From positions 1 through 64,000 of the forward strand of contig WRIY01000006.1 in assembly GCA_009782515.1 (NCBI GenBank): DNA of 64,000 bases, in the 5' to 3' direction. Each line of letters starts with the position of its first letter. Position 1 is the stretch's first letter. The notes under the pieces are model-generated. The model was given only the letters and a program-made list of their open reading frames with translations, searched no databases and was not told the origin of the DNA. Made by a program: the position numbers and the translations under genes. This stretch comes from Eubacteriaceae bacterium. Its GTDB lineage: Bacteria > Bacillota > Clostridia > Eubacteriales > Anaerofustaceae. Shown piece by piece: positions 1 through 7,751 of this stretch.

Positions 1-1
1 T

Positions 2-298
2 ACGACGAAATTGCACGGCAGGCCGTACAACAAGGGTACCATAGCATGGTTTATCCAAAAATACGGGCTTGCCAAGCGAAGATCCGTTGCTGAATCCGGA
101 GGTTGGATGACAGGAAGGGAAATAATGGCGGAACTCGGCATTAGCGAACACAATCTCAGGCGCTTGCGCGAAAGCGGCGACTTGGCATTCAAAGTGTGCC
201 ATACTAATGGCGTCACGTATTTATACGAACCCGGGCAGAGCCTGCCGGCACAGCGGCAGAAAAAACTGCCGATAGGTGGCATCAGTATGCCGTGTTGA
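2..298 (+). CDS. C-terminal fragment of a recombinase-like protein (partial at window edge)
   Basis: The frame is open to the left edge, so this is the 3' end of a longer gene; the TTG at 11 is probably internal. The visible part has a segment reading LHGRPYNKGTIAWFIQKYGL, then a MerR/HTH-like stretch with TGREIMAELGISEHNLRRLR, and a short tail. This layout (an NK..IAW.I.KYG segment followed by a helix-turn-helix) resembles the C-terminal DNA-binding part of large serine recombinases/resolvases, from memory of that family. The catalytic domain would lie outside the window. It fits with the accessory genes that follow. The alternative is a free-standing HTH protein. Confidence 0.45.
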   Translation, partial: TTKLHGRPYNKGTIAWFIQKYGLAKRRSVAESGGWMTGREIMAELGISEHNLRRLRESGDLAFKVCHTNGVTYLYEPGQSLPAQRQKKLPIGGISMPC

Positions 299-314
299 AT
301 TGGGGTGTGATTTT

Positions 315-551
315 ATGGGACAAACAAGTACGCAGGCCAAAAATAAATACAACGAGCGAGAGTATGCCCGATACACGATCCGCATCCGCAAGGATGACGA
401 TTTGTATGAAAAAGTTGAAGAATTCATGGCGCGCAATAAGTATACAAGCCTAAATGCCATAGTCAACAAGCGTTTAAAGGAATTTTTCGAAATAGACCGT
501 ATTTATCGAACGGATGACGAGATATGCACTACCTGCCGCAGACCGCTTTGA
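315..551 (+). CDS. Small ribbon-helix-helix-like protein, 78 aa
   Basis: The ATG at 315 is preferred to the start at 276 because it sits after the preceding stop and begins the conserved-looking part. The protein is very charged. Its middle (YARYTIRIRKDDDLYEKVEEFM, split here as YARYTIRIRKDD and LYEKVEEFM) reads as a beta strand followed by helices, as in RHH/Arc-type DNA-binding proteins found on conjugative elements. The tail has a CTTC pair that could bind metal. I do not recognise a specific family. Its position behind a recombinase-like fragment supports a mobile-element origin. Confidence 0.5.
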   Translation: MGQTSTQAKNKYNEREYARYTIRIRKDDDLYEKVEEFMARNKYTSLNAIVNKRLKEFFEIDRIYRTDDEICTTCRRPL

Positions 552-729
552 CGCATCTTCTCATCTTTAGTGGGTTATGTCCACATCTCTGGCTTTCGCT
601 TATGTCTGATAAACTGTTGCGTGTAAACAACGGTAATGTTATCATATGATCTGTATGTGTAAATTAAATCTGCTTTATTGTGAAGTGCAATAGGGTATGA
701 AGAAAGGTTGATAGTGTGCGCTACATGGG

Positions 730-1002
730 TTGCAAAAGCAAAAGCGGTACGTTCCGGGCGTTGATTCAGAGATAGCGGATATAGAAAATGACATAGAGAA
801 AGACTATCTTGACAAGGAAGCCGCCAAGCGGTTACATACTGCGCTTCATAATCTTGATGAACCGTACAAGGAGGTTTTTGCTTTGCGGGTGTTGGGGGAA
901 TTGCCTTTTTCGCAAATTGGAGAGTTGTTCGGGAAAACCGACAGTTGGGCGAGGTTGGTCTTTTACAGAGCAAAAAAACAATTACAGGAGGTTTTGAAAT
1001 GA
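730..1002 (+). pseudogene. ECF-type sigma factor lacking region 2 (5'-truncated)
   Basis: The 90 residues cover sigma-70 region 4: a helical lead-in, LDEPYKEVFALRVLGELPFS, then the HTH IGELFGKTDSWARLVFYRAK. A full ECF sigma factor is about 160-190 aa and begins with region 2, which binds core polymerase and the -10 element. Nothing resembling region 2 precedes it, the frame closes at a TAG at 712-714, and no ribosome site precedes the TTG at 730. I therefore call it a remnant. It overlaps the next gene in an ATGA arrangement, the normal coupling of an ECF sigma gene with its anti-sigma gene. Confidence 0.65.
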
Positions 1003-1319
1003 GAGTATCGTGCGAGGTCATAAAGGATTTACTACCCTTGTGCCATGACGGGGTATGCAGTAACGATAGCAAGGCGATGGTTGAGGAACACCTTGCCGAA
1101 TGTGAAAATTGCAAAGCCGAATTGCAGGCTATGGACGAAATAATCCCCATGAGAAACACAGGGCAAAATCTCAGGGAAGCCGAATCCATAAAACAATTAT
1201 CTAAGAAGTGGAGGAAAGGAATGTTGAAATCCTTTTTGAAAGGGGCATTGATAACGGTTGCTGCTCTTGTTGTACTTGCCCTCATTTTCTATCTTTTTAT
1301 GGATGTTCGCCTAACCTAA
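999..1319 (+). CDS. Zinc-finger (zf-HC2) anti-sigma factor, short form
   Basis: The ATG at 999 follows AGGAGG at 986-991 and overlaps the sigma stop codon. The N-terminus holds the zf-HC2 pattern with CEVIKDLLPLCHDGVCS and then HLAECENCKAEL, which supplies the His-x3-Cys-x2-Cys zinc site of anti-sigma factors. A single transmembrane helix (about residues 80-101, rich in Leu/Val/Ala) ends the protein after FMDVRLT. Relatives that I recall have a longer extracytoplasmic part, so this one may be truncated just past the membrane. Its partner sigma gene has lost region 2, so the pair is probably not functional as a regulator. Confidence 0.7.
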   Translation: MRVSCEVIKDLLPLCHDGVCSNDSKAMVEEHLAECENCKAELQAMDEIIPMRNTGQNLREAESIKQLSKKWRKGMLKSFLKGALITVAALVVLALIFYLFMDVRLT

Positions 1320-1339
1320 TATTTTAATCGGAGGTTATT

Positions 1340-2053
1340 ATGAGCCAATACATTTTGGAAGCCGAGCATATTCAAAAAAAATACGGCAGACAGACGGTTT
1401 TACGCGATGTTTCCATTCATGTGAAGCATGGCGGGATTTATGGGTTGATTGGTAAAAACGGGTCGGGCAAGACGACATTGTTCCGTATACTTACGGGGCT
1501 TATACAAGGATATAGCGGGGTTGTTACTGTAAGCCATACTGACAGCCACGAAAGCAGCATATCGGCAGTGATAGATTCACCGTCGCTGTTCCTCAATATG
1601 AGCGCGTTTGAAAACATGAAAGCGCAATCGTTCTTGTTGGGTATACGCGACAACGGCAGAATCCGGCAAGCCTTGGAAACAGTCAGATTGTCGGAAAGCA
1701 ACAAAAAGCCGGTGCGCTGCTATTCTCTCGGCATGACACAAAGGCTAAAACTGGCTATGGCATTGGCAGGAAACCCCGAAATCCTCATTTTGGACGAACC
1801 CGCCAACGGGCTTGACCCGGAGGGCATTGTGGAATTGCGAGAGCTATTGATTTACCTAAACCGCACAATGGGAAAGACAATTTTAGTTTCCAGCCATATT
1901 CTGAGCGAATTGGAGCAGATAGTCACCTGCCTTGGTATTCTGCATGACGGCGAAATAGTGAGGGAGCTGTCTGACAGCGATATTCTCCAAAATGGGACGG
2001 GCTTAGAGAAACTTTATATGGAATACGCCAGAGGGGGCAACCGCTATGAATAA
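1340..2053 (+). CDS. ABC transporter ATP-binding protein (BcrA/lantibiotic-immunity type)
   Basis: The 237 aa protein has all the ATPase motifs: Walker A GKNGSGKTT at residues 38-46, a signature-like SLGMTQRL around 129-136 and Walker B ILILDEP at about 148-154, followed by the D-loop NGLDP and an H-loop SSH near 180. A GGAGG site precedes the ATG by about 7 nt. It belongs to the exporters that act on peptide antibiotics or unknown lipophilic compounds, paired with a hydrophobic permease. The permease start at 2046 overlaps its end by 8 nt. The order sigma, anti-sigma, ATPase, permease is a common Clostridia operon in which the sigma factor controls the exporter. Confidence 0.88.
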   Translation: MSQYILEAEHIQKKYGRQTVLRDVSIHVKHGGIYGLIGKNGSGKTTLFRILTGLIQGYSGVVTVSHTDSHESSISAVIDSPSLFLNMSAFENMKAQSFLLGIRDNGRIRQALETVRLSESNKKPVRCYSLGMTQRLKLAMALAGNPEILILDEPANGLDPEGIVELRELLIYLNRTMGKTILVSSHILSELEQIVTCLGILHDGEIVRELSDSDILQNGTGLEKLYMEYARGGNRYE

Positions 2054-2819
2054 CATCATAAAAAACGACCTTTACCGATTCAGCAAAAGCATATTGCTTT
2101 ATGTGATTTTGTCATTGACGATTGTTATATCGTTCTCCCTTACAATGATGATCCGTCAGGATATACGTTTAGGAATATCTGTTTTCGGAAACTTGACGGC
2201 GTTTCGCGGAATTGACGACATTATTCGGATAGGCATATTGTATCAAAGAGGACTGGGGTTTTTTATCGCAATACTTCTCTCTGTGCTTATCGGGCAAGAG
2301 TATCAATGGAAAACATGGCAGCATAAATGGATTGCGAATAAGAGCCGCGCCGGAATCTATCTGTCAAAAGCTGTTCTTTCATCGGCTATTTCCGCAGCGG
2401 TCTTTTTGATATTTCAAATCGTGGTCTTGCTTTCTTCAAGCCAAATCGGGAGCATATTGACAGCCGGATATGCCGCTATGGTCATCAGCGGAGCATTTGT
2501 TTATGCCGCTTTGGGAGCCGTTGTTTGTCTGCTGTCTATGCTGATAAAGAACAATATAGCGTCAATAATCGCCTGTATTTGTTATGTAATGCTCAGTGAA
2601 ACACCGGCGTCCGTAATTGGGAATATCGGCAATTTATCCGAAACTGCTTCAAAGGTTGCCGGGTGGTGTATACGGCACTCGATATACGGTATGACAACTA
2701 TTATCTCGTCAGCCCCCGTTTCACCGAGCCTTGTAGTAACTATTGCGATAAACGCGCTTATTATCATACTTTTATCAACAGTCATTGGCTTGATGCTTTT
2801 TCGGAAATATGAACTATAA
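2046..2819 (+). CDS. ABC-2 type permease, partner of the upstream ATPase
   Basis: This 257 aa protein has about six hydrophobic stretches: near residues 15-33, 70-88, 110-130, 140-165, 170-190 and 230-250. A cytoplasmic N-terminus reads MNNIIKNDLYRFSKS. The layout fits the ABC-2/BcrB-like permeases that pair with BcrA-type ATPases and export peptides or antibiotics. It overlaps the ATPase gene by 8 nt, so the two should be translationally coupled. The substrate cannot be read from the sequence. Confidence 0.8.
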   Translation: MNNIIKNDLYRFSKSILLYVILSLTIVISFSLTMMIRQDIRLGISVFGNLTAFRGIDDIIRIGILYQRGLGFFIAILLSVLIGQEYQWKTWQHKWIANKSRAGIYLSKAVLSSAISAAVFLIFQIVVLLSSSQIGSILTAGYAAMVISGAFVYAALGAVVCLLSMLIKNNIASIIACICYVMLSETPASVIGNIGNLSETASKVAGWCIRHSIYGMTTIISSAPVSPSLVVTIAINALIIILLSTVIGLMLFRKYEL

Positions 2820-2895
2820 AGCTATGACAGGAGTAAAAGCAAGGGTAAAAAGCAAGGGGACGGCAGGCTGTTACGAAACAAACCGCAAACAGCGA

Positions 2896-3021
2896 TTAAG
2901 CGGCAATAAATACAGCGGAACCGGAGCTGTTTCGAAGTGTGCCGGCGAAATTGTCCGAAAGCCTCCCGAAAAACCGAAAGAAGATACCGTCCTCTTGCTT
3001 TCTAAGTTGCTTGTTGGTCAT
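2896..3021 (-). CDS. Possible 41-aa basic ORF in the gap after the permease
   Basis: An ATG at 3021 on the minus strand follows an AGGGA-like site by about 7 nt and opens a 41-residue frame beginning MTNKQLRKQEDGIFFRFFGR. The plus strand of the same gap also has a longer open frame (2809-3054), but it starts inside the permease and looks like low-information shadow. I cannot assign either one. The 244-nt gap contains no other feature I can support, and remnants of the element are a reasonable explanation. Confidence 0.25.
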   Translation of the reverse strand: MTNKQLRKQEDGIFFRFFGRLSDNFAGTLRNSSGSAVFIAA

Positions 3022-3063
3022 AATGCTATCCCTCGTTTATATCTGACATTCTAACGCATCTGA

Positions 3064-4236
3064 CTATTTGCTGACAAAGTACCTAACATTCCGTGAATGA
3101 CCCTCGCGTGTCAGTTCGCCCTGTTCCACAAGGTTGCGTAAAATTTTGCCTGCCGCAGTTTGTGATAAAGCAAGAAGATTTTCTGCCTGCTTACGGTTGA
3201 TTGAACCATTATCACGCACATACTGCATGATTCTATCTTCCGGCGTGATTGCCTTATCAACTGTGGGCACGGCGTTCAAATTAGGTAATACCATCTTGAA
3301 TACATTCGGTGTGACTTCAATTTTTGGTTGTGCCAATGAGGTTTTGTATGCTTCAAAGATTTTCATAATGCCCGTACCGTATGCTTCTATAAGCTGCAAA
3401 CGGTAAAACACCTCCGCAAGCTCTGAGTTGCGGCAAGCGGAATAACCGCTCATAATATCCTCTATTTTTATTCCGCTAACCAAGCCTCCGGGAGAGATGA
3501 ACTCAACCCGGTCAGAAAACATCTTGATTAAGATGCTTCCGCTGGCCGAGTATTCTCTGTGAACAACGGCGTTTAACAATGCTTCACGCAGAGCGGTTTC
3601 GGGATAGTCGCGGCTATCAATTCGCAGGAGCTTATCAAATGTCGCTGTAGTCTTATTGTTTAGGTCGAGATAGTTGTAGACATCGTTTATTTGCTTGAAC
3701 AGAGAACCGCCAAACTCCTTTCTGTCATTGAAAATCTGTTGCGTTGTATCTTGGAATATTGCAGTTTTGATGGTGTGAACGCATTGCTCCGAAAGAAGCA
3801 GCGCGAGATTCGTGTATATTTTATCTCTGTTCACCATTCCAAGCGTCGCCATCTGAGAAGTGCCGAATTGCACCTTTCGTTTAGCAAATTCAGATTTTGC
3901 AGAAGTGAATGTCAAATTTTGCTCCACCGATCGGAGCTTTTCATAACTGTCCCCGTCAGTTTCCCGAATCATCTTTCGAATGGCTGTTACAGTTGCCGGA
4001 ACCGAAGCCGCGCCGTAGCGGACATAAACCCCCTCAGGACGTATTCCTTTTCCGACAAGGTAATACGGGCGGTCTGTGCCGCTTTGAATATCTATCTGTA
4101 TTATTTCCCGCCCATTCATTTTTTCAATGTGGCACTGCGCAAAGAGCGTGACATCGGGCTTTATAGCGCCCAGCTTGCCCCCCATGAAGCCGATTTGAAA
4201 TTCGGCCATAGCCAAAAAAAAATTCTCAGAGCCCAA
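3064..4236 (-). pseudogene. 5'-truncated AlbA_2/Schlafen-type ATP-binding transcriptional regulator
   Basis: From about residue 24 onwards (IKPDVTLFAQ...) this matches the family of AlbA_2-domain proteins annotated as ATP-binding or RecG-like regulators. It shows RPYYLVGKGIRPEGVYVR, an Ile-rich central part, the conserved ALREALLNAVVHREY region, YGTGIMKIFEAY and a C-terminal winged helix (NRKQAENLLALSQTAAGKILRNL). Full proteins are roughly 450-480 aa and start with a GGxL/I-containing AlbA_2 fold of 60-80 residues, which is missing. The first 23 residues here have no family likeness and coincide with the apparent junction near 4.18 kb. No good ribosome site precedes 4236. Confidence 0.7.
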
Positions 4237-4257
4237 GACAAGCTTTCAAAAGCATGA
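4176..4257 (+). other. Apparent junction and 3' remnant of an interrupted plus-strand gene
   Basis: On the plus strand the frame ending at the TGA at 4255-4257 reads HEADLKFGHSQKKILRAQD followed by KLSKA. It is a charged, helical tail that looks like real coding sequence, yet it becomes nonsense upstream where it is antisense to the AlbA_2-like gene. On the minus strand, family similarity of that gene stops at the same place. The simplest reading is that the accessory segment to the left joined or replaced a resident gene here. No target-site repeat or inverted terminal repeat is evident. Confidence 0.35.
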
Positions 4258-4508
4258 AATAGAAATCTAATGAAATTGCACTTTTGGGCATTCCTCAGCC
4301 TGTTCACTGATGCCTGATATAGAGAGCGCTTTGCCTGGAACGTTTATAAAGTTTGATTATAATTGAATAGCGCTTAATATTGCCCGAAATTAATGGCATA
4401 ATGATGTCAATATTTAGCATAAATTGCAACCCGCCGATAGCAACCAGAACCTGAGGCAATCCTATGGCATTTTGGCATTATGAAAAGAAGAGGAGAAAAA
4501 AGAAAGGC

Positions 4509-5195
4509 ATGAAAAGTATTCTTAACAAAAAAACAATAGCCCTATGCATTGCACTAATCGCTATTTTAGGAGCGCTAAGCGCTTGCAGCGACGAAGAGAG
4601 CAAGCAAGACGGCCAAACGCAAGTTGGCCAAGCTGAAGAAAATGCTGAAAATGAACAGCCGGAGAACAGCACGCCGGGAGAAAGCAATGATGCCGCAGAA
4701 GGCTCAGAACAAGAAGCACTTGCGCCAATGGATGGCGTCCCCCTTGATATCCCGCCTTACCCTGCAGGATCTCTGGATATCGCTTCTACGATTGCCAACC
4801 TGCCTCAACAGGCTGCCAAAGCTGATCTCTGGAACTGCTTAGGCGGATATTGGACAGCAACAGACAACCTGTTTCTCGCATTCGTTATCCGCGACGGCGT
4901 TTACAGCATTGAGTTTGGCTATTTTGAAACAGAGTGGGGTTGCTTTGGGCCGCTAACGAATGCCCTTCCAACCGGAGCATACAAAGCTACCCTGTCTGTG
5001 CATATACCCAGGCAGGAGGCAAACGAAGTAGCAAGTGCAAGAGAAGAAATGGATATTGATATATTTTTGGATGTAAGCGACTACCATGTTGACGGCAAGA
5101 TCAAAGCAAAAATCGAAATCCAGGCAAATGGCGGCTGGTACCAATACCATTGGGGAGGTTATAGCCTGCAGGAGGCATACGATTCCATACAATAA
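4509..5195 (+). CDS. Putative lipoprotein, 228 aa, unknown function
   Basis: The ATG at 4509 gives a lipoprotein signal peptide, with a KSILNKK head, a hydrophobic core and the lipobox LSAC near residue 24; the longer upstream start would bury it. An acidic Glu/Gln/Asn-rich linker follows (residues 26-65), then a folded domain with many aromatics (GGYWTATDNLFLAFVI, FGYFETEWGCFGP, GGWYQYHWGGY). The protein should sit on the outer face of the membrane. I recognise no family. The 251 nt upstream hold an AT-rich stretch with TATAAT-like hexamers but no strong promoter pair. Confidence 0.7.
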   Translation: MKSILNKKTIALCIALIAILGALSACSDEESKQDGQTQVGQAEENAENEQPENSTPGESNDAAEGSEQEALAPMDGVPLDIPPYPAGSLDIASTIANLPQQAAKADLWNCLGGYWTATDNLFLAFVIRDGVYSIEFGYFETEWGCFGPLTNALPTGAYKATLSVHIPRQEANEVASAREEMDIDIFLDVSDYHVDGKIKAKIEIQANGGWYQYHWGGYSLQEAYDSIQ

Positions 5196-5336
5196 GCCCG
5201 GCTGCCAAAACTAGCTATAAATTGGTTTGCGCATGTTATGTACAGGCATCTGCCGTAAGGCAGAAGCAGTGCTTAGCGGCTTAGATATCGGCTTTGCTGA
5301 TCCACCAGCCTCTTGTTAGAATTAGTGGAAGCCGCT

Positions 5337-5468
5337 ATGTATTTATTAGCCGGAAAAGTTAAACAATCACCCGGGCTCGACGAAACCAGTGCAAAAGCGC
5401 TAATATCCAAATTGTATAATACCAGCACGGCTTTGCTGCAAACCGCCTCAGAAAGAGGCAGACTATGA
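5337..5468 (+). CDS. Mini-ORF of 43 aa, coupled to the next ORF
   Basis: The ATG at 5337 opens a 43-residue frame (MYLLAGKVKQSPGLDETSAK and onward to TASERGRL). Its stop TGA overlaps the next ATG as ATGA, the usual sign of translational coupling. Codon use (AGC, GCA/GCG, CTA) resembles nearby genes. A weak GTGGAAG site lies about 7 nt upstream. No family is recognised. It could be a short phage- or toxin-type protein, or leader sequence for the membrane peptide downstream. Confidence 0.45.
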   Translation: MYLLAGKVKQSPGLDETSAKALISKLYNTSTALLQTASERGRL

Positions 5469-5644
5469 AAAACAACATATCGAACGCGATTAAAGCGATA
5501 CTGTTTATACTTAGGCCGGAAGTAGTCAATACAATTCTCTACTTATGCAATTCCGGCATAAACGAATGGCTGGCCACGGCCATTATCGTAGCAATCGTTT
5601 TCGAGAGGTTCATTGACTGGTTTCGCAGCAACAACTTTCTCTAA
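5465..5644 (+). CDS. Small membrane protein, 59 aa
   Basis: The ATG at 5465 overlaps the previous stop; a purine-rich AAAGAGGCAG precedes it by about 3-6 nt. The 59-residue product begins MKNNISNAIKAILFILRPEV and has a hydrophobic helix around residues 37-50 (WLATAIIVAIVFERF), ending in a short charged tail. The stop codon is followed at once by a strong inverted repeat, so the two-gene unit has a clear end. The size, single helix and basic N-terminus resemble holin-like or small toxin-like peptides, but I cannot assign a function. Confidence 0.5.
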   Translation: MKNNISNAIKAILFILRPEVVNTILYLCNSGINEWLATAIIVAIVFERFIDWFRSNNFL

Positions 5645-5683
5645 ATTATATGCATCGGGCTTTTTCGCTCGATGCATATAATT
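5644..5683 (+). terminator. Perfect 14-bp inverted repeat after the mini-ORF pair
   Basis: The arms AATTATATGCATCG and CGATGCATATAATT pair perfectly around a 12-nt loop. The left arm starts on the last base of the stop codon at 5644. There is no T-tract after it, so it may work as a transcript-end stabiliser or as a symmetric protein site rather than a classical terminator. Confidence 0.5.
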
Positions 5684-5858
5684 ATTGCCGCTATAAACCT
5701 GGCTATTCACAAATGCTATTTGAAATGAAAAAAATTTCCTTTTTAATTTGCACCCTAAGCCTCTTCCCATTCTTACCCGCATAAAGCAAACCGTTTAAAG
5801 CCATTTAGGATGCATAAACAATTAAGCCAAGCAGAGTATAGCCCTTTATAAACATTTG

Positions 5859-6626
5859 CTACCCTTCAGAACTTCCTGTTTCGCCGCTGCTAAGCGCAAT
5901 AAGCTCCTTTTGCTTAATGAAAGGGTTTTTATAGCGCTCCTTGCCTTGGGTTTTATTTTTCCAGTCAAGCGCCTGATGCGGGCAGCTGTGCAGGCATGCC
6001 AGGCAGTGCTCGCACTTTTGGTGGAATTCCGGCTTTCCTTGGCTTATAGTTATGTTTTTTGCCGGGCATATAGCCTGGCAAATGGCACATCCGTTGCAGG
6101 ATTGCGCGACAGTAAAAAACATGTCGCTCTCTTCGTTTGGATAGAAACTGTAGGCTATCCTGTTTATTATTGTTGGAGGCTGGGGCACATTGCGCTTTTT
6201 TTGCGCAATGTCATCAGCTATTCTGGCTATTTTCCCATCTGCCTGCGAATGCACTTCTTCGGTGTTGTTAACTTTGAAGCTTGGAATATAATTTTCCACA
6301 GATTTAATGTATTGGCTGTAGTTTAGTGTGATGCCGTTTGATCTGAGAATTTTTCGAAACCATCCAAGCGTTCCGTTAACCACGTTTCCGTATGTGGCTA
6401 CTGCGAAAACATATGCATCGCCTGTTAACTGCAATTGCCCTGCAAAGCGCTCTACGAGTCTGGGCATCCCCCAAAAGTATATAGGGAATACAAACCCGAC
6501 AACGCTGTCATCGCAGGCAAGAGAGTTTGTGTCCATCGGCAGCACTTTTCCGCCTATTCTGCCTGCTATCGCCTTGGCAGCATGCAAGCTGTTGCCTGTA
6601 GATGAAAAGCAGTATATTGTTGCCAT
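5859..6626 (-). CDS. EFR1 family ferredoxin-flavodoxin protein
   Basis: The ATG at 6626 is preceded by GGAGGTG and gives a 255 aa protein. The N-terminal half is a flavodoxin fold with the FMN-phosphate loop CFSSTGNSLHAA (residues 6-17). The C-terminal part has two [4Fe-4S] motifs: CNGCAICQAICP at 177-188 and CEHCLACLHSCP at 205-216. EFR1 proteins are electron carriers of anaerobes that join FMN and ferredoxin in one chain; the physiological partner is usually unknown. The NimA-like flavoprotein gene lies just upstream on the same strand, so the two may be one redox unit. Confidence 0.88.
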   Translation of the reverse strand: MATIYCFSSTGNSLHAAKAIAGRIGGKVLPMDTNSLACDDSVVGFVFPIYFWGMPRLVERFAGQLQLTGDAYVFAVATYGNVVNGTLGWFRKILRSNGITLNYSQYIKSVENYIPSFKVNNTEEVHSQADGKIARIADDIAQKKRNVPQPPTIINRIAYSFYPNEESDMFFTVAQSCNGCAICQAICPAKNITISQGKPEFHQKCEHCLACLHSCPHQALDWKNKTQGKERYKNPFIKQKELIALSSGETGSSEG

Positions 6627-6822
6627 TGTTTGCACCTCCATGCTTTTTTTATTTTGCCGGCAAGCTGATCGAGCAATATAGCTTGCGCAGATGTCCGGCC
6701 ATGCCCAAAAATATATCGCTGCGAGCAGCCCGGGCACCGCCGATATATGCAAGCTTCCTGCTGCGCAATATCTTTGCACTTAAGCCTAAGGGCTCAGTTT
6801 TTTAAACTAACTTTGCGGCATC

Positions 6823-7287
6823 TCACCTCAAGTTGCGTTTGGCTGTATATGAATTAAGCTCTATCTTGTACACCAAAGTTGCCTCAAGCTCCGTTTCAGA
6901 ATAGCTCCCGGCAGCCTCAAAGCCGCAGTGCTCCAGCAGCAGATCAAGGCCTTGCAGCGCTTCATCGCCAAGGGCCTGCTTAACTTCACCAAAGCCTGTA
7001 AAGCTCTCATATAGCGCGCTGTAGCTTCCTTTATCCTGTATGTACCCATGCAGGATGTCTGCCTGAACGCATACGTTCGGGTTTTGCTTAATAAGCTCAT
7101 GCTTATAGCCGGCCTTAGCGCCATGAAAATAGATGGAGATTTGCCGGTTTTCTGCCCTGTAGCCAAATGAAAGCGCCACTACATAAGGATATGGATCGCC
7201 ATTAAAGCCAACTCGAATTGTATCTGCCCTGTCCAAAATGCCAACTATATCATCAAAGCTGTCTACTTGCCTGTCTTTTCTTCTCAC
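6823..7287 (-). CDS. NimA-like pyridoxamine 5'-phosphate oxidase family protein
   Basis: A GTG at 7287 preceded by GGAG with 5 nt spacing gives the family-typical start VRRKDRQVDSFDDIVGILD. Nim-type features follow: TIRVGFNGDPYPYVVALSFG, the ISIYFHGAKAGYKHELIKQN segment and GLDLLLEHCGF near the C-terminus. This is the small split-barrel flavin-binding fold. Members include NimA nitroimidazole reductases, but most are uncharacterised, so drug resistance should not be assumed. Length (about 154 aa) is normal. It precedes the EFR1 ferredoxin gene with about 200 nt between. Confidence 0.85.
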   Translation of the reverse strand: MRRKDRQVDSFDDIVGILDRADTIRVGFNGDPYPYVVALSFGYRAENRQISIYFHGAKAGYKHELIKQNPNVCVQADILHGYIQDKGSYSALYESFTGFGEVKQALGDEALQGLDLLLEHCGFEAAGSYSETELEATLVYKIELNSYTAKRNLR

Positions 7288-7353
7288 TGCCTCTCCATAA
7301 CAAAAAGCTGGCTTACTGCTAAATAAGCCAACTTTAAGCACAATAAGTGCAAC

Positions 7354-7683
7354 TTATTTTTTTGACAGCGCTTCTGCTATCTTCATTATCAGGGGTGCTG
7401 CTTTGGCAAGAACATTCGCATCACCCAGCCAGCCCTTTACGCTGTCCCACCATTGCGGCGCTTTTTCTGTCTGTGAGCTCTCAACAAGCTCGTTTAGCTT
7501 GCCGATTATTGATGAGTCAGTGCCGGGGGCTTTCGCCTGATCAAGCATCAGCTTAGCGATTGACGCCACTTGGCTCTCAGTTATGTTAGCGCCTTTTATT
7601 AAATCCAGCGCAGATTTGGCATCAGTTAATCCACCTGCCAAGTCTTTTGCAGACTTGAACATATCTCCAAGTCTATCTACCAT
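7354..7683 (-). CDS. Hypothetical protein, 109 aa
   Basis: The ATG at 7683 (MVDRLGDMFKSAKDLAGGLT) is preceded by GAAGG at a usable distance and is preferred to the longer frame. The protein appears soluble and mostly helical: a Ser/Ala/Lys-rich N-terminal half, a linker with PGTDSS, and a C-terminal half with WWDSVKGWLGDANVLAKAAPL and an amphipathic helix ending SKK. There is no signal peptide or recognised motif. It is preceded and followed by minus-strand genes. Confidence 0.6.
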   Translation of the reverse strand: MVDRLGDMFKSAKDLAGGLTDAKSALDLIKGANITESQVASIAKLMLDQAKAPGTDSSIIGKLNELVESSQTEKAPQWWDSVKGWLGDANVLAKAAPLIMKIAEALSKK

Positions 7684-7751
7684 AAAATACCTTCTTCCCA
7701 ATATTATAGTATATATAACATTTTTTCTCTATATTATACTATAATTTTCAG

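Noticed and set aside
575-1285. Long minus-strand frame over the ECF sigma/anti-sigma pair
   Set aside because: It is antisense to recognisable sigma region 4 and zinc-finger motifs and has no family likeness.
6823-7287. NimA-like gene as proof of nitroimidazole resistance
   Set aside because: The family is broad and most members are not resistance proteins; nothing here separates them.
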